Of a stretch of DNA of 5,066 bases, positions 1-4,852 are shown piece after piece. The notes beneath the pieces were generated by a model, which ran no database searches, was not told where the DNA came from, and worked only from the letters and a program-made list of their open reading frames with translations. Position 1 is the first letter of the stretch, and every line of letters begins with the position of its first letter. Source of the stretch: JBDTLH01 sp039934875 (GTDB taxonomy: Bacteria > Acidobacteriota > Terriglobia > Terriglobales > Acidobacteriaceae). The stretch is taken from NCBI GenBank assembly GCA_039934875.1, contig JBDTLH010000272.1, positions 1 through 5,066 on the forward strand, in the 5' to 3' direction. A program made the position numbers and the translations under genes.

Positions 1-2
1 GC

Positions 3-1175
3 GTGTATATGACCAGTGATGGGGGAACCCCCCAAAGTGGCTGGCAGCTCATCGGCACCGGACTGCCCAATGTGGCGGTGCTCGAACTCAAGATTGTCCC
101 CGCCGGCCAGCGATTATTGCTGGCGGCGACCCACGGTCGCGGCGCATGGACCATTCCCCTCGACGGCTCGGCGCCCTTGGGGGCCCCCACCCTGCAGGCG
201 CCTATCAATGGGAGCACCACCACTCCCAACAACACCGCCTTCATCTGGTCGGGAGTGGCGGGCGCAAACGGTTACCGCATTCTGGTCTCGAGCAATCCTG
301 CCGGCCTGCCCACTGACCCAGCGTCGAACTCCTGCCCAGGCTGCATAATCTCCGATACCTCCCCGGTCGCAAGCTATTCCTCGCTCGTCGGATTGGCGGT
401 GAACACCACCTACACCTGGCAGGTGCAAGCCTACAATAGCGGCAACGGGCAGAACGGCCCCTGGTCGGCGCGGGCCACCTTTATCGCCGGATATCAACCC
501 GATAATCTGACGTTTACGCCAAACATCCTCAATTTCGGCAACAACGGCGTCTTTTCCACTGTCTCGCAGAATATCCAGATCACCAACGGCGGCATTGGAC
601 CGGCGATGCTGAGCTCGATCTCGATCCAGGATACACGGCAGTTTTCAGTCAGCAATCTCTGTCCGGTGCTGCTCAATCCATCCGCCACTTGTCCGCTCAC
701 AGTGACCTTTTCCCCGCAATCGATCGGCATTCAGCAGACGCAGCTCACCATTACCAATGCCTCCAATGGGACCTCACATACTCTGCTGGTGCTGGGTACA
801 GGGCTGAACGCCTTGATCTCACTGGACTTCACCGCCTTTGATTTCGGGGCGCAGTTGATCGGCAGCGATTCGCAACCCAGAACGCTGAATATCAGGAATC
901 CGGGCAACATGGTACTGGTCTTCGGCATGTTCTATAGCGGGGATTTCCGGGGTACGACCACCTGCGGCTCCCAGCTCGCGGCCGGGGCATCGTGCTCGAC
1001 CTCCATCGTCTTTCACCCCACTGCGAGCGGGACCCGGTCGGGCAACATCATGATCTACGACAATACCCAGCAGGGCTCGCATGTCATCCAGCTTACCGGG
1101 ACAGGAAGCTCGTCGTGCGGCAAACAATCGGGAGGAGTCAATGTGGGCTGCATTCATCCCACGCCTACGCAGTGA
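3..1175 (+). CDS. C-terminal part of a secreted multidomain protein (BNR/Asp-box propeller end, Fn3-like, two ASH domains)
   Basis: The frame is open to the left edge, so the true start lies upstream; the first GTG and ATG seen are internal codons. Residue numbers count from base 3. Residues 1-55 contain SDGG, GWQLIGTGLPN and AATHGRGAW, the pattern of the last blade of a BNR/sialidase-like (Asp-box) beta-propeller. Residues about 61-163 (PTLQAPINGST to TYTWQVQAYNSG and GPWSARATF) look like a fibronectin-III-like domain. Residues about 168-268 and 270-367 are two ASH/'choice-of-anchor D' immunoglobulin-like domains, each with an NFG or DFG strand, a C-x9-C pair (C220/C230 and C321/C331), a VTFSP or IVFHP motif and a closing GTG. 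The tail (368-390) is Ser/Gly-rich with C372 and C383 and no visible LPxTG or transmembrane anchor. Such proteins are normally exported or surface-bound; the ligand or substrate is unknown. A truncated glycoside hydrolase or adhesin remains possible because the N-terminal part is outside the window. Confidence 0.85.
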   Translation: MYMTSDGGTPQSGWQLIGTGLPNVAVLELKIVPAGQRLLLAATHGRGAWTIPLDGSAPLGAPTLQAPINGSTTTPNNTAFIWSGVAGANGYRILVSSNPAGLPTDPASNSCPGCIISDTSPVASYSSLVGLAVNTTYTWQVQAYNSGNGQNGPWSARATFIAGYQPDNLTFTPNILNFGNNGVFSTVSQNIQITNGGIGPAMLSSISIQDTRQFSVSNLCPVLLNPSATCPLTVTFSPQSIGIQQTQLTITNASNGTSHTLLVLGTGLNALISLDFTAFDFGAQLIGSDSQPRTLNIRNPGNMVLVFGMFYSGDFRGTTTCGSQLAAGASCSTSIVFHPTASGTRSGNIMIYDNTQQGSHVIQLTGTGSSSCGKQSGGVNVGCIHPTPTQ

Positions 1176-1176
1176 G

Positions 1177-1218
1177 CTGCCGGCAAATGACTGCTGGCAA
1201 ATGGCTGCTGGCTTCTGA
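1177..1218. repeat. Degenerate heptad repeat, CTGCTGG orientation
   Basis: Directly after the stop codon of the upstream gene the sequence can be read in 7-bp units: CTGCCGG, CAAATGA, CTGCTGG, CAAATGG, CTGCTGG, CTTCTGA. It also reads as a 14-bp direct repeat (1182-1195 and 1196-1209) with 13 of 14 positions identical. The units resemble the reverse complement of the cleaner array at 1310-1358, so the two clusters are inverted copies of one repeat type. Confidence 0.6.
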
Positions 1219-1235
1219 CCGTCTATGCGTGCCTA

Positions 1236-1257
1236 CCTCCTGCGAGGAGGACCTTTT
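1236..1257 (+). terminator. Candidate intrinsic terminator hairpin
   Basis: CCTCCT (1236-1241) and AGGAGG (1245-1250) form a perfect 6-bp stem around a GCG loop, followed by ACC and a run of four T. It lies 60 bases after the stop of the secreted-protein gene, so it could end that transcript. The T-run is short and separated from the stem by three bases, so this is a weak terminator by sequence. The right arm is also a perfect Shine-Dalgarno sequence, 8 nt before a GTG at 1259, but the reading frame that follows is antisense to the Hfq-like gene and looks non-coding. Confidence 0.35.
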
Positions 1258-1309
1258 GGTGCTGATTATGATTACCGCTGTCTTCGGTCACGGCGATTCG
1301 CTAGGACAG

Positions 1310-1358
1310 CCAGTCGCCAGTCGCCAGTCGCCAGCAGCCAGTCGCCAACAGCCAGTCT
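1310..1358. repeat. 7-bp tandem repeat array (CCAGTCG)
   Basis: Seven consecutive 7-bp units can be read: CCAGTCG three times, CCAGCAG, CCAGTCG, CCAACAG and CCAGTCT. The array ends on the first base of the Hfq-like gene's stop codon (TCA on the + strand at 1358-1360), so it forms the immediate 3' untranslated sequence of that gene. Inverted relatives lie at 1177-1218: the reverse complement of 1324-1351 matches 1191-1218 at 22 of 28 positions by eye. The two clusters could pair into a long imperfect stem in either transcript. Role unknown; an intergenic repeat family or a bidirectional terminator are possibilities. Confidence 0.85.
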
Positions 1359-1753
1359 CACTTGCCTTCCGAGGTCTTGTACATGTATTTGATCGCAGCC
1401 TTGTATATCAAGAGGCTGGAACCGTCGCGCCGAGCCACGCGCAAAGAATGCTTGTCATACCAATCCAATATCCCCTCCACCGACTCGCCGCTGCGCAGCA
1501 CGATGGTAAGCTGGGTCCGCGCCTGCACTTGCTTCTGGTAGTAAAAGGCCTCGGCATACGTCTGGTTGGCGGAGGCAGACACTGCTCTGGGCACACGTGC
1601 GCTGGGGTGCCGTTCGTCGCTATCCCTTCGATGCTCCGCGGCGGAGGGCGAAGTACGGTCTTGCGCCCCTAGCGACGGGCGTATCAACTTGCGGCTGACA
1701 AACTCTTCCGCCGCGGCGGGCGCGGCTGCGGTGCCCTCACCAGGGAGATTCAT
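1358..1753 (-). CDS. hfq: Hfq-like RNA chaperone with long N-terminal extension
   Basis: 131 aa. The C-terminal half is an Sm/Hfq domain (about residues 68-127): FYYQKQVQARTQL fits the N-terminal helix, VLRSGESVEGILDWYDKHSL the Sm1 motif (G89, G94 and D100 match E. coli G29, G34 and D40), and LLIYKAAIKYM the Sm2 motif (Y117-K118 match Y55-K56). Hfq hexamers bind sRNAs and mRNA A-rich or U-rich segments. Two features are odd. A polar, Ala/Arg-rich stretch of about 65 residues precedes the domain, whereas E. coli Hfq has almost nothing there. The proximal-face His57 is replaced by Ala119, and distal-face Y25 and K31 correspond to V85 and S91. There is also a two-residue insertion before Sm2. 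The start at 1753 is supported by AAGGA (1759-1763) five bases upstream, so the extension is probably translated. It lies 85 nt downstream of iscX on the same strand and is probably co-transcribed with it. The fold assignment is firm; function equivalent to classical Hfq is inference. Confidence 0.85.
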   Translation of the reverse strand: MNLPGEGTAAAPAAAEEFVSRKLIRPSLGAQDRTSPSAAEHRRDSDERHPSARVPRAVSASANQTYAEAFYYQKQVQARTQLTIVLRSGESVEGILDWYDKHSLRVARRDGSSLLIYKAAIKYMYKTSEGK

Positions 1754-1838
1754 AGATGTCCTTGACGATCAAGCATTTTGTGGAAAGCAGTGACGTTAAC
1801 CCTAGCACAACCCAGTCCCTTGTTCCACGCCCTGATTA

Positions 1839-2054
1839 CTATTTCCCGTCCTGATGCTCCTGGTGCCAGGCCATCTGAATGGCCTCCAGCTTGCCCTCGG
1901 TGGACTTCTGCGGATCATCTGAAAACGTGGGCAACTCGGTCACATAGCGGTGAAGGTCGGTGAAACGGACCGTAAGCGGATCGATCGCGGGAAATTTCTC
2001 GTGCAATTGAATCCCAATCTCTTCCGTATCGCTCCACAGTAGCTGTTCTGCCAT
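1839..2054 (-). CDS. iscX: Fe-S cluster assembly protein IscX
   Basis: 71 aa, close to the 66 aa of E. coli IscX (YfhJ), and it aligns over nearly its full length. Family signatures visible are LLWSDTEEIG near the N-terminus, FPAIDPLTVRFTDLH (21-35), FSDDPQKSTEGKLEAI (44-59) and W63. IscX is a small acidic protein that binds the cysteine desulfurase IscS and iron and adjusts the rate of Fe-S cluster assembly. The ATG at 2054 is chosen over the upstream in-frame ATG at 2087 because AAGGAG lies six bases before it, the similarity begins here, and the longer start would fall inside the predicted -10 element. In E. coli iscX closes the isc operon; here no isc, hsc or fdx gene is within the window, and the downstream neighbour on the same strand is the Hfq-like gene. 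Confidence 0.93.
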   Translation of the reverse strand: MAEQLLWSDTEEIGIQLHEKFPAIDPLTVRFTDLHRYVTELPTFSDDPQKSTEGKLEAIQMAWHQEHQDGK

Positions 2055-2060
2055 AACGCG

Positions 2061-2066
2061 CTCCTT
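2061..2066 (-). promoter_or_regulatory. Ribosome binding site that fixes the iscX start
   Basis: AAGGAG on the - strand, six bases before the ATG at 2054. It makes the 71-residue start much more likely than the ATG at 2087, which lies upstream of this site. Confidence 0.8.
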
Positions 2067-2086
2067 TTGCATTTGCTTGAACTTCA

Positions 2087-2115
2087 ATTATTACCCATTG
2101 CGAAGCTGGTCCCAA
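2087..2115 (-). promoter_or_regulatory. Candidate sigma-70-type promoter for iscX and the Hfq-like gene
   Basis: On the - strand, TTGGGA (2110-2115; four of six match TTGACA) and AATAAT (2087-2092; five of six match TATAAT) are separated by 17 bases. A transcript starting about 7 bases later, near 2080, would have a leader of about 25 nt to the iscX ATG and would contain its ribosome binding site. Predicted from sequence only. Confidence 0.45.
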
Positions 2116-2151
2116 CTAGAGAGACTTGCTTGTTCATAACCGGCAGCTATA

Positions 2152-2177
2152 CCTTCGGGAACGCAATAGCGTGAAGG
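2152..2177. promoter_or_regulatory. Bulged inverted repeat upstream of the ECF sigma gene, containing a GGAAC motif
   Basis: CCTTC (2152-2156) pairs with GAAGG (2173-2177), and ACGC (2161-2164) with GCGT (2169-2172), around an AATA loop. This gives a 9-bp stem with a GGGA bulge. GGAAC at 2158-2162 resembles the -35 element of many ECF sigma promoters and could mark autoregulation, but no convincing ECF -10 element follows at the right distance. A weak sigma-70-like pair, TTGCTT (2126-2131) and TATACC (2148-2153) with a 16-base spacer, overlaps its left edge. It could be an operator, a leader hairpin or chance. Confidence 0.25.
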
Positions 2178-2266
2178 ATTTACTCAGCTTTACAATTCAT
2201 GACTGCACCCCTGGCCGCAAATTGATGAGATAAGCGCAGCTTCATTGCAATCAGGGGGTAATCCAG

Positions 2267-2857
2267 ATGGCTGCTGCAAATCCAGTTTGTGTTGATCCGG
2301 TAGTCGCCGATTTTGGCGCAATCTATGAACGCAACCGCGAGTATGTCCGGCGCATAGCATCGCGCTTCGTGCGCGACCTTTCGGAGGCGGAAGACATCGC
2401 CCAGGAGTCATTCACCCGGGCGTATGCGGCCATTGGCAACTATCGCGGAGATGCGTCGATCTCCACCTGGCTGACGCGGATCACCATCAACACCGCCATT
2501 GAGACGCTGCGCGCGGGCAAACGCAAGGTCTTCGAGAAGGCGGTCAGCACGCCTAATGATTTCGATGATGATGCGCCATGCTACGAATTCATCGAAAACC
2601 GGCCTGGTCCAGACCGGCGGTTCTCCGCAAAGGAGCAGATGAAACAGGTGCTGGATGCCTTAACCACGCTCAGCGCCTACCAACGGCAGGTATTCGAGCT
2701 GCGTTTCTTCGAAGAGAAAAGCTTGAATGAGATCGCCGATATCACCGGACGTTCGTTATCCTCTACTAAGACCGCTATCTTCCGGGCGCGGGCCCATGTG
2801 CTGGCGGCCATAGAATTAGCAGAGGAGCTCAAAACCAGCTTTGATAGCAAGAATTAG
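2267..2857 (+). CDS. ECF-family RNA polymerase sigma factor (RpoE-like)
   Basis: 196 aa, typical for ECF (group 4) sigma factors, which direct RNA polymerase to a small regulon, often in response to envelope signals. Sigma region 2 spans about residues 16-88: FGAIYERNREYVRRIASRFV, then EAEDIAQESFTRAY (region 2.2-like), then FR-type core NYRGDASISTWLTRITINTA contacting the -10 element. A linker of about 35 residues rich in Asp and Pro follows. Sigma region 4 spans about 125-178: LTTLSAYQRQVFELRFFEEKS and LNEIADITGRSLSSTKTAIF, a helix-turn-helix for -35 recognition. The start is supported by AGGGGG (2253-2258) eight bases upstream. ECF genes are often followed by an anti-sigma gene; here the next gene overlaps by 17 nt and encodes a lipoprotein with no zinc-finger anti-sigma motif. 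There is no long C-terminal extension. How its activity is controlled is therefore open. Confidence 0.95.
   Translation: MAAANPVCVDPVVADFGAIYERNREYVRRIASRFVRDLSEAEDIAQESFTRAYAAIGNYRGDASISTWLTRITINTAIETLRAGKRKVFEKAVSTPNDFDDDAPCYEFIENRPGPDRRFSAKEQMKQVLDALTTLSAYQRQVFELRFFEEKSLNEIADITGRSLSSTKTAIFRARAHVLAAIELAEELKTSFDSKN
2821..2827 (+). promoter_or_regulatory. Shine-Dalgarno sequence inside the sigma gene for the lipoprotein
   Basis: AGAGGAG lies 13 bases before the TTG at 2841, inside the 3' end of the sigma gene. The spacing is longer than ideal. Together with the 17-nt overlap it suggests translation of the lipoprotein is coupled to that of the sigma factor. Confidence 0.45.
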
Positions 2858-3968
2858 AATTTCCGCCGCCCTGTCGCTCGCCGCCGCCCTTTTTTCCAGT
2901 TTCGTGCTGCTCGCCGGGTGCGGCGGGAAGAGCAAAACGCCTGGTCCGGCGGCAAACTCAGAGTTTCTCTTTATTGCGGATCTCGATAGCTCGAAAATTG
3001 ATGCGTTCACTCTGGTTCCCACATCGGGCGCGCTGACCGCGGTGACGAACACGCCATTTGCTTCCGACTACCGGCCCATCTCAATCGTTGTCCATCCCAC
3101 GGCGGATACTTTCTACGTTGCGAATAACGGGAATTCCAGCACCTGCTCGGCGAACCTAACCGCGCCCGGCAGCCTTACTGCTTATACCTATGACAAGACG
3201 GGCACGCCGGCCAAAGTCGCGGAACATTGCCTGCCGGACGCTCCGACGCAGTTGCTGATCAGCTCCGACGGAAGCACTGTGTTCGCGCTCATGCCGAATA
3301 CCGGACAAATCACAGCGCTTTCCACCAGCGGCGCGAGCCACGACGCGGCGGTAGTGAACACGATAACTGTGGCGGGCGGCGCTCATCCTATGCACATGGC
3401 ACTCAGTTCAGACGGGAAGACGCTCTATGCTGCCGATCCGGCAGGGCTGCTGACCGTGTTTGCCGTGAATGGGAGTACGCTGACGGAAGCGGCGGGGTCG
3501 CCGCTTCCGCTTCCCGACAAGCTCGACGATCTCACCTGCTGCAACGGCAGCAGCTTGTATATTGTGGATTCCAACGCCCGCAATCTGGTGCAATATACGA
3601 TTGCAAGCGCCAACGGAACCGTTTCAGCGACTCGTGGCGGAGCCATTGCCACTGATCAGTTTCCCAATCACCTCATTCTCGCCAACAAGAATGCCAACCT
3701 GCTGGTCACCAACCTAACGGTCGGGCAATTGTCTTTGTTTGGGGTTGACGCCAACAGCGGCGCGCCCACCGCGCAGATCACGCAATCCGCGACCGGCATT
3801 TATCCCACGTGCATCTTCGTGGACCCGTCGAATACCTACTTCTACGTGACCAATTATCACGCCAATACGGTGAGCGGTTTTCAGCTCAGCAGCGGCTTGC
3901 TCTCGACCACGGGCTCCGGCACAACCGGAGCATCGCCGATTTGCGGGGCAGCGGCCCACCCGGCCTAA
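2841..3968 (+). CDS. Seven-bladed beta-propeller lipoprotein (YVTN/lactonase-like)
   Basis: 375 aa. The N-terminus is a lipoprotein signal peptide: Arg at 4 and 6, a hydrophobic stretch 7-24, and lipobox LAG-C with the lipidated Cys at 27, followed by GGKSK. The mature part shows seven propeller strands of the form FxYVxN, near residues 42, 91, 147, 194, 238, 286 and 333 (for example FLFIADLDSSKIDAF, TLYAADPAGLLTVFAVN, YFYVTNYHANTVSGFQL). This matches a complete seven-bladed propeller of the YVTN/6-phosphogluconolactonase-like type. Enzymatic lactonase activity cannot be inferred; many lipidated relatives may be binding or scaffold proteins. Six further cysteines (102, 130, 233, 234, 324, 368) would permit disulfides in the periplasm. 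The start is TTG: an in-frame stop at 2817-2819 leaves no ATG or GTG upstream, and later GTG codons would cut the signal peptide. It overlaps the sigma gene by 17 nt, and the response regulator follows after 19 nt, so it is probably an operon member with an envelope role. Confidence 0.9.
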   Translation: MIARIRISAALSLAAALFSSFVLLAGCGGKSKTPGPAANSEFLFIADLDSSKIDAFTLVPTSGALTAVTNTPFASDYRPISIVVHPTADTFYVANNGNSSTCSANLTAPGSLTAYTYDKTGTPAKVAEHCLPDAPTQLLISSDGSTVFALMPNTGQITALSTSGASHDAAVVNTITVAGGAHPMHMALSSDGKTLYAADPAGLLTVFAVNGSTLTEAAGSPLPLPDKLDDLTCCNGSSLYIVDSNARNLVQYTIASANGTVSATRGGAIATDQFPNHLILANKNANLLVTNLTVGQLSLFGVDANSGAPTAQITQSATGIYPTCIFVDPSNTYFYVTNYHANTVSGFQLSSGLLSTTGSGTTGASPICGAAAHPA

Positions 3969-3977
3969 GCTGGACAG

Positions 3978-3982
3978 AAGGA
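3978..3982 (+). promoter_or_regulatory. Ribosome binding site that supports the extended start of the response regulator
   Basis: AAGGA, five bases before the ATG at 3988. It supports a start that gives the regulator about 30 residues ahead of its receiver domain. Confidence 0.65.
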
Positions 3983-3987
3983 ACGAT

Positions 3988-4791
3988 ATGCAGACTCCGG
4001 AAACTCCGTTGCAGTATGCTGGTGCTGCGCGGGAGAATAAGTACAGCGAAGCGCAGCCGGGAGGCAGCACGGCCTTGGACAGGGTTCTCATTATTGATGA
4101 CGATGTGGAACTCTGCGATCTGATTGCCGAGTTTCTGAAGGAAGAGGGCTTTGGCGTACAGGCAGTGCACGATCCGGAGAGCGGACTTGCGCGGCTATCG
4201 GCAGAGAACTTCTCCATCGTTATTCTGGATGTGATGCTTCCGAAGTTCAATGGCTTTGAGCTGTTGCGGCGGCTGCGCTCGACCGGCAACAATGTCCCGG
4301 TTTTGCTACTCACCGCGCGCGGAGAAGAGGTGGACCGCATCGTGGGCCTGGAGATTGGCGCTGACGATTATCTTGCCAAGCCGTTCAACACCCGTGAACT
4401 CACCGCGCGGCTGCGGGCGATACTGCGAAGGACAGGACAGGCTGCGGCGCCACCCAGCACGAGCGGTGCTCTGCACGTGGGGGATGTAGAGTTGAACCCC
4501 AGCAACCGGACGGTGAAGCGCGAGGGCAAAGTCGTCGATCTAACGTCAGTGGAGTTCGATCTGTTGCGTGAACTGATGCGCAATGCAGGCCAGGTAGTCA
4601 GCCGCGAAGACCTCTCCAGCAACGTGCTGGGGCGTCCATTTTCTCCCTTCGACCGCAGTATCGACATGCACGTCAGCAAGCTGCGGCGCAAACTTGGAGA
4701 GCGGAATGGGGAAGATTCCATACGCACGATTCGCAACGCGGGCTATTTGTTTCCGCTTGATTTGGAAGCCTCGGCGGAGCAGTCCAGCTAA
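3988..4791 (+). CDS. OmpR/PhoB-family response regulator, CpxR-like
   Basis: 267 aa. The receiver domain covers about residues 31-149: RVLIIDDD with acidic D37-D39, phosphorylation site D81 in LDVMLPKFNG, T109 in LLTAR, and K131 in YLAKPFN. The winged-helix DNA-binding domain covers about 161-257, ending in DRSIDMHVSKLRRKL and TIRNAGYLF. Similarity to E. coli CpxR is marked in LTARGEEVDRIVGLEIGADDYL, in KPFNTRELTARLRAILRR and in the VLGRPFSPFDRSIDMHVSKLRRKL stretch, so it probably belongs to the CpxR branch. Its target genes are unknown. An extra polar segment of about 30 residues precedes the receiver domain; the ribosome binding site at 3978-3982 supports this start. It lies 19 nt after the lipoprotein gene and 61 nt before its likely cognate kinase. 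All phosphorylation residues are intact, so it should be a functional phospho-switch. Confidence 0.95.
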   Translation: MQTPETPLQYAGAARENKYSEAQPGGSTALDRVLIIDDDVELCDLIAEFLKEEGFGVQAVHDPESGLARLSAENFSIVILDVMLPKFNGFELLRRLRSTGNNVPVLLLTARGEEVDRIVGLEIGADDYLAKPFNTRELTARLRAILRRTGQAAAPPSTSGALHVGDVELNPSNRTVKREGKVVDLTSVEFDLLRELMRNAGQVVSREDLSSNVLGRPFSPFDRSIDMHVSKLRRKLGERNGEDSIRTIRNAGYLFPLDLEASAEQSS

Positions 4792-4852
4792 GCGACTACT
4801 TGGGAATGGTGAGCGGGCCGGCAGGGAAGCCCGATAGCAGTGAAGGGAAGAT

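Noticed and set aside
1310..1358. CRISPR array
   Set aside because: The units are 7 bp and directly adjacent with no spacers, and no cas gene is nearby.
1358..1579. Shorter start of the Hfq-like gene at an internal GTG near the Sm domain
   Set aside because: The internal GTG codons (residues 54 and 58) lack a Shine-Dalgarno sequence, whereas the ATG at 1753 has AAGGA at five bases.
992..1672. 226-residue + strand reading frame across the intergenic region and the Hfq-like gene
   Set aside because: It starts inside the secreted-protein gene, runs through the tandem repeat and continues antisense to the well-supported Hfq domain. The translation has no recognisable domain.
2055..2087. Longer IscX start at 2087
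   Set aside because: The extra 11 residues have no counterpart in the family, the strong ribosome binding site lies downstream of that ATG, and the candidate -10 element overlaps it.
3714..4340. 208-residue - strand reading frame
   Set aside because: It is antisense to the lipoprotein end and the receiver domain, both clear by motif. The translation is Ser/Arg-rich with no known domain.
4814..4833. CGGGC/GCCCG inverted repeat between the response regulator and the kinase
   Set aside because: Only a 5-bp stem with a 10-base loop and no T-run; not enough for a terminator and common by chance at this GC content.
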